64,000 bases of DNA, from NCBI GenBank assembly GCA_039707655.1, contig CM077671.1, positions 301,134,509-301,198,508 on the forward strand, in the 5' to 3' direction. Every line of letters begins with the position of its first letter. Position 1 is the first letter of the stretch. Below, one piece after another: positions 45,494 through 56,823 of this stretch. The notes under the pieces were generated by a model. It did no database searches, had not been told where the DNA came from, and saw only the letters and a program-made list of their open reading frames with translations. The stretch comes from Elymus sibiricus. Lineage: Eukaryota > Streptophyta > Magnoliopsida > Poales > Poaceae. Both the position numbers and the translations under genes were made by a program.

Positions 45494-47609
45494 TATAGGG
45501 TAACGCAGCAGAAAACAAAAATTTTCCGACCTACGTACCAGCCCAGGATCACTATGGAGACTGCATACAAGGTTTGATCTATTTCGTTACCGACTCGTAG
45601 CGCAGCGGAAGTAGAGTCGATGATGATCGGCGGTGCAGATCCCCGCAGCTAGGATTTACAACCTCCCAACCGCGAGGATGTACTCCCACATCTGCCCCTC
45701 GGACAGCCCTCCGGGAGGCGGTCGGACAGTCCCTCGGACAGTGTCGCGGACAGCCCTTCGGGAGGACCTTCGAAACTCGAACGGTCACTCGAACAGCCCT
45801 TCGGGAGGACCCTCGAAACTAAGACGATCACTTGGACAGCCCTTTGGGAGGCACTCTCGAACTAAGACCGAAACTACGATCTCTCTATAGAGCTGCACAC
45901 ATACGGTGTCATCTATCCGGCAGGGCTTCGCCGTCCAGAACTAGTTCCCACCGGAACCCAGACAGTCTTTCGGCTCTACGAAACTATTTCGCTGGGAGGG
46001 AGAGAGAAGCCAGACAAGTCTATGGCATGTGTATGAGAGCAAGCATGATCTGATTTTGGAGAGCTCTCTCCACCTCTATTTATAGGAGGAGCAAGGGGTA
46101 GAGGAAAGACCAAAAGGACCTTCCTAGGATCTTTCCACCACATGCCACATAAGGGTGTGTAGAGGATATCCACCATGAGGTGGAAGGACACCTCAAGGAG
46201 GGCCCCTTCCATGCCATGGCCGAAATTTGCAGCCCCTTTGGGGGGGCTCCACCTCCCTTTCACACATCAAAAGTGGTTTTCTTCTAGAAGAAAAACCCCA
46301 TTTGCAAATCAGCCCAAAAAGTGATTTTCACTATTCACGAAGACATTTTTCTGCGTCCGTTAAAACCCAAATTATTTCTGTGTGCCTAGAATAATTCTAG
46401 CACCCACCAAAACAATTTTGAACACATTCCGAAACTATTTCGGAACAATGTTTCTTCAGCGAAAAGCAACCAAAGCGGTTCCGGCTGCTCCGGAACATTT
46501 CCGGTTTTTGTCCCGGAAAATTCACAGAAGTTTCCAGAACACTTCTGGCATCCTCCAAGAATTTCCGGGCGTGTGCCAGAACCAATTTGACTTAATGGAA
46601 TACCCTGAAACAACTTTTCAGTTTCACCGGAACTATTCCGGTGTTCTCTCCGGAACGTTTCCGTTTCGTCCGACTCCCTGTCTAGTATTCAGCAGATAGA
46701 TGACCCTTAAGCGTGTGACCCTATAGGTTCGATGAAGTATTGACATGACCCGGAACTCTTTCCGATCAATGATCAACATCGGAGCCGTGGACACCCATAT
46801 TGACCCCTATACCCACACGAATGAATATTCGAGTGAACCTCCAGTTGCCGTGTGCTATTCCTGTTGCTTCGCGATATGTTACAAATACCCGAGGTGAGAA
46901 ACATCGGCATCCTCGTGGATCAACACTTGTCCACAATGCCAGTTACCTCGTTGCCGGTTTTTTTCTCTTTTCTCGTTTCTGTGTTCCGGCATCCCTGTGA
47001 CCAAATCACACTTGTGTCTGGCCAGACGATGTTGGATACCGTAACACCGAGAGGGCCCAGAGATATTTCTCCATCGCCGGAGGAGCAAATCCCAATCTTG
47101 AGCTATCAAGTTACTTGACATACTTTTCCATGAACCCGTAAGCCGCCGTAATAGCCACCCATTTACGGATGACGTTTAACAAACCCCAAAGTTCATGAAG
47201 CAAGCATGAAGAAACTCGACACCCTTATGGTCTAAGGAATTATGCAAACATTAACTTCTCTGTGTTATTAACCATTAACTTATGACGAATGAATCTCATA
47301 GCATAACATCAATCGGGTCGATTCAACACAAGTGTTCTACTAACATTGTGCCCTCAAAGTTGCCGGCATAGTCATGCCCATGATCAGGAAAACAGAACCA
47401 TCATGCAACACTTGAGCTAGTCTTAGAGGCCAGACTAGGAATACTTTTTACCATTTATTATTCCACACGTGCATATGAGTCTTCGTTCAAGCCTCGTGGT
47501 TATTGCAGACTCGAGAACCATAGCAGTTATAGCATGGAACATAAACATAATCATGATCATGGAGATAAATAATAACATTTGTTATTGCCTCTAGGGCATA
47601 TCTCCTACA
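45494..47609 (-). mobile_element. Copia-2 3' LTR
   Basis: 2,116 bp. The TATA box TATAAATA on the minus strand is at plus positions 46077-46084. A family of GGACAGCCCTTCGGGAGG repeats at 45695-45870 lies downstream of it, in the transcribed leader. Confidence 0.9.
45695..45870. repeat. Imperfect repeats of CGGACAGCCCTTCGGGAGG in the LTR leader
   Basis: At least four copies spaced irregularly, each with a small palindrome (CCTTCGGGAGG or CCTCCGGGAGG), alternating with TCGAAACT-type phrases. The same array is at 53115-53285 in the other LTR, with a few substitutions. Confidence 0.75.
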
Positions 47610-47630
47610 GACTCCCACTTGCACTAGAGT
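47610..47630 (-). other. Polypurine tract of Copia-2
   Basis: On the minus strand GTGCAAGTGGGAGT ends at the 3' LTR start, the usual tract of Angela/BARE-like Copia elements. Confidence 0.8.
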
Positions 47631-50600
47631 CAATAATCTAGTCAATGCTAATGCACATTTCACCTGTGGCACACTGGTGTAAAAATGCTTCGCATGTGGT
47701 ATAGCCTGATGTCCAACGGATCTGACAACTTCAGTTCCGTGTGTATCTTTGCATATCCTCGCGTTTTCAGGCTTTCACAAAATTCATATTTTGTGTGGAC
47801 TTGGCTTTGTATATATGTGAATCATTGGTCGGAACCTGATTCCTCAGACTGAGCTATGGAGCAACTATCTTCAATAGTATTCCATTGACCAAAGCCATCT
47901 TGGAATCATACTAAGTTCATGAACGAACTGTATGATTCAACATCTTCTATGTTGCTTTGAAAGCGTCAACATACTTAGCCATTTGTTATAGAATTCGCTA
48001 CAGTAACCTGTTTGGAAACGATTTCCAAACACTGTGCCACCATATTGTGTGTTACACAAAACCCTTAACTTAAATCGAAAATCGCATGGAGCATTGATGA
48101 AGACTGTATCGATGTAATCACTTACAACGAGCACTTCATAATCTCTGCTTGCGAGAAAACATGTCATCAGTGCTACTTTAGTACTTAATGACATTTTTCA
48201 CTGTTGTCCCATGATCAGTACTCTGATCACTTTGGTATCTATACTCGCAACAGCTTTGGAGTATTGGACATATCTGGTTGTTTTACATACCATGGAATAC
48301 ATGATTAATCCAAACACGAAAGTGTGTGGAATCTCCATCATGTATTTCGCTCATCAGTGTTTTGAGACACCGAGTCTTGCAAAAACCCTTTCCATGTGAC
48401 TTCGGCAAGAATCACTCCTTGGCGTTTTAATGCTAAAATGTTTTAGCATCTTGTCAATATGTATTTTTTGGCTTTAGCCTATTAGGCAATTCTATCTCGT
48501 AGATAAATATGCCTAATGTCAAGGTTATTTATTTAGCCCAAGCACTTCATCGAAAAACTATTTTTAATGAAGTCCTAATTCGTGTCAAGAAATTTCCAAT
48601 CAACAATGTGTCAAGCACACAAAGTTTTAGAAATATTATTATGCTCCCACTTACTTTCTTGAAACCACAAGCATCTTCGTTATCCATTGATGAAATCAAA
48701 CTATTTTATCAAAAACGAAGATTCCAACTCCATTTTGCTCTCTTCTGTCCATCGCTGGAACTCTGAAGTTTGCATACTCACTAGCATCCTCTGGATCGAC
48801 AAAATACTTTGGACTGTATCTCATACAAGTCCTAGGTTGCATTTCCATCAGATGGAAAATCTTTTTGGCATCCATGTTTCATATCTCATGTTGAAATATG
48901 TATTAATTGCTAGTTCAATCCGAACCGACTTTTAGCATCGCTACGGTGAGACAATCTCATCGTAGTCAACTCCTTGAACGTGTTATTGCAACAAGTCGAG
49001 CTTTATGGATAAAACTTTTTATCCACATCAGTTTACAGTTCCATAAATATTCGTTAGACTCTAAGTCTTCCGAAAGGTGTAATAAGATTTTAATCTTGAA
49101 TCACTTATATGGAAACTATCTCAGATTTTTTTGGCATTTAGCCAATTCCGGAGTCAGGGCCCATCAACGCTTCCTTATGTATCGTAGGTATACTGTTGTC
49201 TAACAACAATATCTCGCTTGCGCACCTGAGAGGTTTGCACGAGTTTTGCCTACGTGGCTCAGCTGCAAGTTCGACCGAAGTCCATACATTTTATTGTAGA
49301 GACTTCCGTATCAGTCGCAGTAGGAAACTCTGGAATCACTTCCAAGGTTCCTTTCCTTTGATCTGATGACGAAGATACTACTTATCTCGTCGAGTTGCAC
49401 TGTTCTCCCACTCACCTTTTTGCAAGAACTATTCTCTTTAAAAGCATACCGTTCTCTGTGGCAAACCTTTTGCCTCGGTATAGTGGTGGAGGAATTTCCA
49501 ATTACTTCGGATAACCTACAATGTAGCTCTTGTCTGATTTGAAATAGGTTTGTAACCTTTTACACAAGCCCCATATTCCAAATGTTAAGGAAAGACCAAG
49601 CATGGTTGGGCGTACCATACCATGGCGTCATTTCAACAGACCTGATGGTGCTCTTTTCAGTGTAAAAGCCGCAGTCTCTAAAGCATTACTTTTAAAAGAG
49701 ATAATGGCAAATTGATTTATGTCATCTTTGATCTTACCATGTCGAAAATGGTTTGATTACATCTTCACAGACATACCACACACAGTGGTGTTCCGGGAGG
49801 TGTAAGTTATGAAACTCCTTTCACAACTCATCAGACATTCGCTAAACTTGTAACTCAAAATATTCCTTTCCGCAATCAAATTGCAGAAACATAATTTCCT
49901 TGTTACAATAATTTCTACTTCATGTTGAAAACCTTTTGAATGATTTCAAAAGATCCAGACTTACGTCTCATCAAGCAAATATCCATATATCTACTTGAGT
50001 CTTTTCTGAAGATAGATAAAATCCACTGCTAGCAACAACATTTATCGGACTACATACATCAAAATGTATGATCACCAATAGGTTCGTTGCTCGTTCCTTA
50101 TGGCCTGTGAACGGTATTTCAGTCACTTCACTTTTCAGAGGAAAGTTGGAAGTGTCAGATGATTTAAACTCAAACGACTTCAAAATCCATCATAATGGAA
50201 TTTTCCATGCGGGTTTCTCCAATGTGACTAACTGTAGTGCCACACTTGTGTGGTATTATTTTAGTCTTGCGACATTTAGCGTCAGTGTTATGGATGTATT
50301 ATATTACCATCAATATTCATAACATACATTCCATCCACTATGGAAGCATGGCCCTTATGTTATTCATGATTCTGAACAACAATTGTTCTTTCATGAACAA
50401 CACTCTTGCAACAAACATTATGCAAATGGGCTAGAGTGTATAAAACTCTAAAATGATTTATGAAAGTAAATACAGAGGTAAAGTATTATTATCAATATTC
50501 ATAACATACATCTCATTCATAATGAAAGTATGGCCCTTATGTTATTCATAACACCGAACATTAAAAGTTCTCTTATGAACAACCTTCTTGCAAGATACCT

Positions 50601-52896
50601 TATGCAATGGGCTATTGTGTGTAAAAACTCTATAATGAATTTTGAAAGTAAATACATAGGTAATACACCGATGGAAGGTATAGTAACTTTTACTAAGTTC
50701 CCAACATGTATTTAAACCTCATTCCTGCCAGTCTTTTAGGCCGTAGTAGTTCTTGCATCGAATTGCAACAGAATGCAATCGAGCGGGTATCTTTGTGATC
50801 AACTCACAATACCCAAGAATCAATGATTAACATGTTTAATCATAATTCCCAAGAACTATTTCTTTGACCAGCCTTCTATACATAAATAACTTGTATGACT
50901 TTCATACATGAGCTGGATATTCCAGTCTTCTCTCTTTTTGCCTTTATACTTCTAACAGTTTAACTTTTAGTATTTCTCCTACTCTCAGAAGAAGCATCCA
51001 ACTTAAGAGTGGCGTTAGCCCCGGACTTCCTAGGCGTGAAAGTCTTACTAACACCCTTCGGACATTTCCTTCCTCTTTAAGTTGTTGTTTTATTCACCTT
51101 CATTATATGACAGGCGTTCTACTGGATCCCTCTGTCATTTGTCAAATGCATAGTAAACACCTTTTACTAATAGTTTGCAAAACAAACATTGCTTTGGATA
51201 TCCCATATCTTTTAGCCTTTGTTTGTGTCTGAAAAAATGATTTTCAGTTCCATGAATATCACATAGCTATCCCAAACTTTTGAAGTCCGGGTCTCATGGA
51301 AGCAAACATATTGCACTTGACCGTAACGGAATTCTAGCTTTTGGATCGAAGGACGAGAGTCCCATTATCCATAGCATTAGCGGGAGAATACAAAAAGCAT
51401 GCGATAGGACAAAGTCCTTCTCGGCACTCTTGAGGACAATCCTCACATTACGTTACCAACCATAAAGTTTTAACCAGATATTTAACAGCTTATTCAATTT
51501 TAACAGGGAAGGTGGAAACGCGAGCCATTATTCTACAACTATTATGCAAATTTTACTTTGACAAAGTTCATAATTAATTTCACTAAGAATTAAAAGAATT
51601 AATTCTAAAGTGCGCTCCCACTCAAATCAATATCTCTCATAATTGATTGTGAGTGATTCAAGACCCATATTACAATTCAACGCCAAGGATGCATCCATCT
51701 CAAGTGACAAGAATTGTAATCGGTAGGCCAACTTGCCAATCACATCTCTATGTGACTCTTGTTCATCTTTCGATGCGTGTGTTCCGAGCTCATGACTTTC
51801 ATGCCTGAACGTCAAGACAACCAAGTGATCTCGCTGTGAGGTCTCAACTCACCCGCCTCACACTTCCCTAATCGTTCGTACCCATGCATCCATGTGATAC
51901 CCCGAGAAGATAGGTGCCGTGACGGTGCTACACTTGGGAGAACACTAACTACTTGATATTTTTTGTGAGAGATCACCCTAATAAAAAGCGACTACCGCGC
52001 AATCAAGAAGGGTGCATCACAAGGGATAAACATCTCAGCAATTCATAATAGCATGATATGGTATAGCCCTTTCTGACGGAGAAGTCTTGTATTTCTTCGT
52101 CTTCGGCATTCGCGTCGGTGTTCACCTTCGCGAAGTTTGCCACCACCTTGTCGATGCACCAGATAATATTTCTATCTCTATAGCTAATAAAATAAGTGCA
52201 TAACTTAAGGTTGACACGCAGGTCATTAAAGTGACAATCATATGGCTCCAGCCATCATGCCGAATCATGACACGCAGGTCATGTTAATTAATTTACATCA
52301 TATAGTCATCTCATACATAATCAAATTAATATGAGCACTTGCTATACCACATCATATGCACATGCAAACCATCCTGCAAAACCAAGTTAGACGGCTCTAA
52401 TCGGTTTATGCATAATTTCATTTTACGTGGCTTCTAAGGTTTCGAACAAACCACAGCTACCAACGTTTTATCATCAAGTATGATAATTCAAGTCGCTAGA
52501 TTAACATCTCGGGGTGTATGAAACACGAGATAATTAAATCTCGAGCCCCATACTAAACTTCGTCATACGCATGACCCCCGTGCAGGTCATATCTGGATTG
52601 CCCTTTCATCTGCGAAATTTCATCTTTCTTTTTAACTACGGTGGAATTCAAAGAACTGTTAGCACTTCGTTGATCAATCAGGATCGCGGATTGCCAGAAC
52701 TTTGAAAATCCACCATACCGTTATCAAGATCAGAAATATGCAAATTCCAGGGAAGCAATAAGAACATCGGGTAACAGATTTCATCTGCTACCCGCACAAA
52801 TAATTTTCAGCAATAGAACTCATCTACTACCTGATTATATTGTGCAACACCCATACATCTCATGTATTCTAGATCGCACCTGCATCTACGCATAGC
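47631..52896 (-). pseudogene. Copia-2 interior, heavily decayed pol
   Basis: No long reading frame survives in 5.3 kb. Faint Copia pol homology can be followed on the minus strand. Near 48180-48260 a stretch matches the AVKNILKYLRRTKD-type segment after reverse transcriptase, and 48194-47937 corresponds to the RNase H region (RDYEVLVVSDYIDT then TQYGGTVFGN). Further right only fragments remain, with no clear gag, integrase or YVDD motif. Two AT-rich stretches near 50280-50440 and 50490-50640 are similar to each other (ATTCATAACATACAT..., ATGGCCCTTATGTTATTCAT), suggesting an internal duplication. Confidence 0.6.
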
Positions 52897-52913
52897 ACGG
52901 CTCATGATGCCAC
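52897..52913 (-). other. Primer-binding site of Copia-2
   Basis: On the minus strand TGGCATCATGAGCCGTG begins one base after the 5' LTR, a variant of the TGGTATCAGAGCC site that pairs with initiator Met-tRNA. Confidence 0.8.
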
Positions 52914-55055
52914 TATAGGGTAATGCAGCAGAAAACAAAAAAATTCCGACCTACGTACCAGCCCAGGATCACTATGGAGACTGCATACAAGGTTTGATCT
53001 GTTTCGTTACCGACTCGTAGCGCAGCGGAAGTAGAGTCGATGACGATCGGCGGTGCAGATCCCCGTAGCTAGGATTTACAACTTCCCAACCGCGAGGATG
53101 TACTCCCACATCTGCCCCTCGGACAGCCCTCCGGGAGGCGGTCGGACAGTCCCTCGGACGGTGTCGCGGACAGCCCTTCGGGAGGACCTTCGAAACTCGA
53201 ACGGTCACTCGGACAGCACTTCGGAAGGACCCTCGAAACTAAGACGATCACTTGGAAAGCAATTCGGGAGGCACTCTCGAACTAAGACCGAAACTACGAT
53301 CTCTCTACAGAGTTGCACACATACGGTGTCATCTATCCGGCAGGGCTTCGCCGTCCAGAACTAGTTCCCACCGGAATCCAGACAACCTTTAGGCTCTACG
53401 AAACTATTTCGCTGGGAGGAAGAGAGAAGCCAGACAAGTCTATGGCATGTGTATGAGATCAAGCATGATCTGATTTTGGAGAGCTCTCTCCACCTCTATT
53501 TATAGGAGGAGCAAGGGGTAGAGGAAAGACCAAAAGGACCTTCCTAGGATCTTTCCACCACATGCCACATAAGGGTGTGTAGAAGATATCCACCATGAGG
53601 TGGAAGGACACCTGAAGGAGGGCCCCTTCCATGCCATGGCCGAACTTTGCAGCCCCTTTGGGGGGGCTCCACCTCCCTTTCACACACCAAAAGTGGTTTT
53701 CTTCTAGAAGAAAAACCCCATTTGCAAATCAGCCCAAAAAGTGATTTTCACTATTCACGAAGACATTTTTTTGCGTCCGTTAAAACCCAAATTATTTCTG
53801 TGTGCCTAGAATAATTCTAGCACCCAACAAAACAATTTTGAACGCATTCCGAAACAATTTTGGAACAATGTTTCTTCAGCGAAAAGCAACCAAAGCGGTT
53901 CCGGCTGCTCCGGAACATTTCCGGTTTTTGTCCCGGAAAATTCCCAGAAGTTTCCAGAACACTTCTGGCATCCTCCAAGAATTTCTGGGCATGTGCCAGA
54001 ACCAATTTGACTTAATGGAATACCCTGAAACAACTTTTCAGTTTCACCGGAACTATTCCGGTGTTCTCTCCGGAACGTTTCCGTTTCGTCCGAAACTTTT
54101 TCGGTGATTTTCTCTCAGACTCCCTGTCTAGTATTCAGCAGATAGATGACCCTTAAGCATGTGACCCTATAGGTTTGGTGAAGTATAGACATGAACCGGA
54201 ACTCTTTCCGATCAATGATCAACATCGGAGCCGTGGACACCCATATTGACCCCTATACCCACACGAATGAATATTCGAGTGAACCTCCAGTTGCCGTGTG
54301 CTATCCTGTTGCTTCGCGATATGTTACAAATACCCGAGGTGAGAAACATCGGCATCCTCATGGATCAACACTTGTCCACAATGCCAGTTACCTCGTTGCC
54401 GGTTTTTGTTCTCTTTTCTCGTTTTTGTGTTCCGGCATCCCTGTGATCAAATCACACTTGTGTCTGGCCAGACGATGATGGATACCGTAACACCGAGAGG
54501 GCCCAGAGATATATCTCCATCGTCGGAGGAGCAAATCCCAATCTTGAGTTATCAAGTTACTTGACATACTTTTCCATGAACCCGTAAGCCTCCGTAATAG
54601 CCACCCATTTACGGATGACGTTTAACATACCCCAAAGTTCATGAAGCAAGCATGAAGAAACTCGACACCCTTATGGTCTAAGGAATTATGCAAACATTAA
54701 CTTCTCTGTGTTATTAACCATTAACTTATGACGAATGAATCTCATAGCATAACATCAATCGGGTCGATTCAACACAAGTGTTCTACTAACATTGTGCCCT
54801 CAAAGTTGCCGGCATAGTCATGCCCATGATCAGGAAAACAGAACCATCATGCAACACTTGAGCTAGTCTTAGAGGCCAGACTAGGAATACTTTTTACCGT
54901 TTATTATTCCACACATGCATATGAGTCTTCCTTCAAGCCTCGTGGTTATTGCAGACTCGAGAACCATAGCAGTTATAGCATGGAACATAAACATAATCAT
55001 GATCATGGAGATAAATAATAACATTTGTTATTGCCTCTAGGGCATATCTCCTACA
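52914..55055 (-). mobile_element. Copia-2 5' LTR
   Basis: 2,142 bp, collinear with the other LTR and about 96% identical over the first 180 bp by my count, mostly C/T changes. It is longer by 26 bp because of an extra stretch at about 54092-54117. TATA box at plus positions 53497-53504 on the minus strand. Confidence 0.9.
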
Positions 55056-55060
55056 TATAG

Positions 55061-55737
55061 GACCCAGCCTCAGGAGTCAAGGGTGACGCAAGGAAGGACA
55101 GGTGGACGCCAGCGCATCAGGCGGAGCAGTTTCCCGTTTGGTGCAAAGGGGGCAAGGACGTAAGCGGGTTCCCAAAGCACCCCGCAAAGGTTTCCATTCC
55201 GATGCAACAAGACCACGACCACGAGCCCCGCAGGACGAATGTCATTGCCGAGCCCACCTCTGCGTCGTCGACAGCTACTTTGCAGGCGAAGACCACCTTT
55301 GGACAGGGCGGGGATGTACTCCTGTCCCCCTTCAAATTTGGCCGTTGTGGGATCCCTTCCCGCCATTGCGATAAGGGAAGAGGACCCGGGCCACCGCTAT
55401 ATATAGAGGCTAGACTGCACCGTAGAGGAGGATCGGGCAATCAGTGGATCCACCCGTCCATCCGACCCATCACAAAGCTAGCAGAGGGCCAAGAACACCT
55501 CAGGAGCGCCCTCGCGAGGCTCCTCAACATTGTACTAGTTCATCCACCATATCTCCATGAGAGGCAATCCACCAAAGCAGGAGTAGGGTATTACGCTTCG
55601 CAGCGGCCCGAACCTGGGTAAACCATCGTGTTCATCTTCTTCCTCGTCATCATGCGAGTTCATCGCATATCCATCGAGTAGCGAGCTAGGTAGGGCGAGG
55701 CTGTAGGGGATCTTCGCACACGCCCCGAAATCCGACA
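55061..55737 (+). mobile_element. Tat-P 5' LTR, second part
   Basis: Continuation of 45285-45493, giving an LTR of about 886 bp that ends CCGAAATCCGACA. TATATATA at 55398-55405 is the likely TATA box. The motif GCGGCCCGAACCTGGGTAAA at 55601-55620 is typical of the R/U5 of this type of grass LTR. Confidence 0.85.
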
Positions 55738-55739
55738 TT

Positions 55740-55757
55740 TGGCGCGCCAGGTAGGGG
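55740..55757 (+). other. Primer-binding site region of Tat-P
   Basis: TGGCGCGCCAGGTAGGGG lies two bases after the 5' LTR. This is the standard primer site of Tat-lineage elements of grasses (RIRE2-like). Confidence 0.8.
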
Positions 55758-55812
55758 GCGTGTCGGAGCTTCCCCACTCGCGGCGACAGCCAAGCCCCGG
55801 TTCGGCAACTCC

Positions 55813-56823
55813 ATGGCGGGCGATATCCCCGACGCCGGCCGGCCCCTGGCGCGCGATGGCGCCGGGACATGCAGGGCCGGCCCCGCGGTCGCCTGCATCC
55901 TCGGTGGGTCGCAGGCGCCGTCCTCCGGCCGCCATGTCAAGTGGTTCCTATGCCACGTAGGAGCGGTTCGGCCGCGGCCAGAGCCCGTGCTGCACCGCAC
56001 ATGGCCGGAGACCGAAATCACCTTCGGCCCCGACGACCACCCGAAGGCGACGACGGCCGCTGGAACGCTCCCCATGTTGTGCACACCAACCATACGTCGC
56101 GTGGCCATCTCTAGGACCCTCATAGACGGTGGCGCCGGCCTCAACGTCATCTCCATGGAGGCCTTCGACGCACTGCAGTTACCCCGTGATCAACTCGCGC
56201 CTTCAAGGCCCTTCTTTGGGGTGGTCGGGGGGTCTGTCGTCCCCGTGGGGCGGGTGCGCCTCCCCGTCACCTTCGGCACCTGCTCCAACTTCCGCACCGA
56301 GTAGGTCGACTTCGATGTCGCCCACATCCACCTCCCATACAATGCGATACTTGGCTACCCCGCCCTCGCCCAGTTCATGGCGGCAACGCACCTGGGCTAC
56401 AACGTCGTCAAGATGCCCGGGAACAACGGCATCCTCACCCTCGTGAGGGATGTCAAGGACGCGTCCCATGTGCTCAAGCTCTCCTACAGAGCGGCGGCCG
56501 CGGCGCGCACCAGTGCCGGGGACGCCGCGCAGGCCGCGGAGGACTCTGGGGGTGTCCTCGATGTCGCGCTGGTGAAGAAGAGGCAGCTGTTCTCCCAGAG
56601 TCGGGCGAAGATGAAGCAGGTGCCGGTGGACGAAGGAAACCCTGGCCCTACCTTCACCATCGGCGCCAACCTGCCTCAGGATCAGGACGAGGCGTTGGTG
56701 GCCTTCCTCCGTGCGAACAAGGACGCGTTCGCGTGGAGCGCCTCCGAGCTGGTGGGGGTCCCAAGGGACGTGATCGAGCACCACCTCATGGTGTGCCCGA
56801 ACGCACGTCCGGTAAAGCAATAG
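55813..56823 (+). pseudogene. Tat-P protease, fused to a vestige of gag
   Basis: ATG 55813 gives about 20 gag-like residues (MAGDIPDAGRPLA), then at once the Tat protease region (ACILGGSQAPSSGRHVK, LIDGGAGLNVISMEAF with catalytic D-G-G in place of the common D-S/T-G, and FDVAHIHLPYNAILG). The frame is interrupted by TAG at 56302-56304 and TAG at 56821-56823. The linker after it contains WSASELVGVPRDVIEHHL, the normal entry to reverse transcriptase. Almost all of gag (normally several hundred codons) is absent between the primer site and the protease. Confidence 0.8.

Larger units (their letters stand above)
45494..55055 (-). mobile_element. Copia element on the minus strand with near-identical LTRs (Copia-2)
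   Basis: A 9,562-bp element with a perfect TATAG duplication (45489-45493 and 55056-55060). Its LTRs read TGTAGGAGATATGCCCTAGA ... CCCTATA on the minus strand, and the start is close to the Angela/BARE group. A Met-tRNA-type primer site and a purine tract are in place. The 5.3-kb interior has only scattered Copia pol remnants. It should therefore be non-autonomous. The TG...TA termini are unusual but agree between both LTRs. Confidence 0.9.

Noticed and set aside
45296..45498. Continuation of the Athila-2 pro frame to 45498
   Set aside because: After 45284 the sequence is Tat-P LTR; the frame is open there by chance.
55202..55621. 139-codon open frame in the Tat-P LTR
   Set aside because: It spans TATA and R/U5 sequence of an LTR and has no coding motifs.
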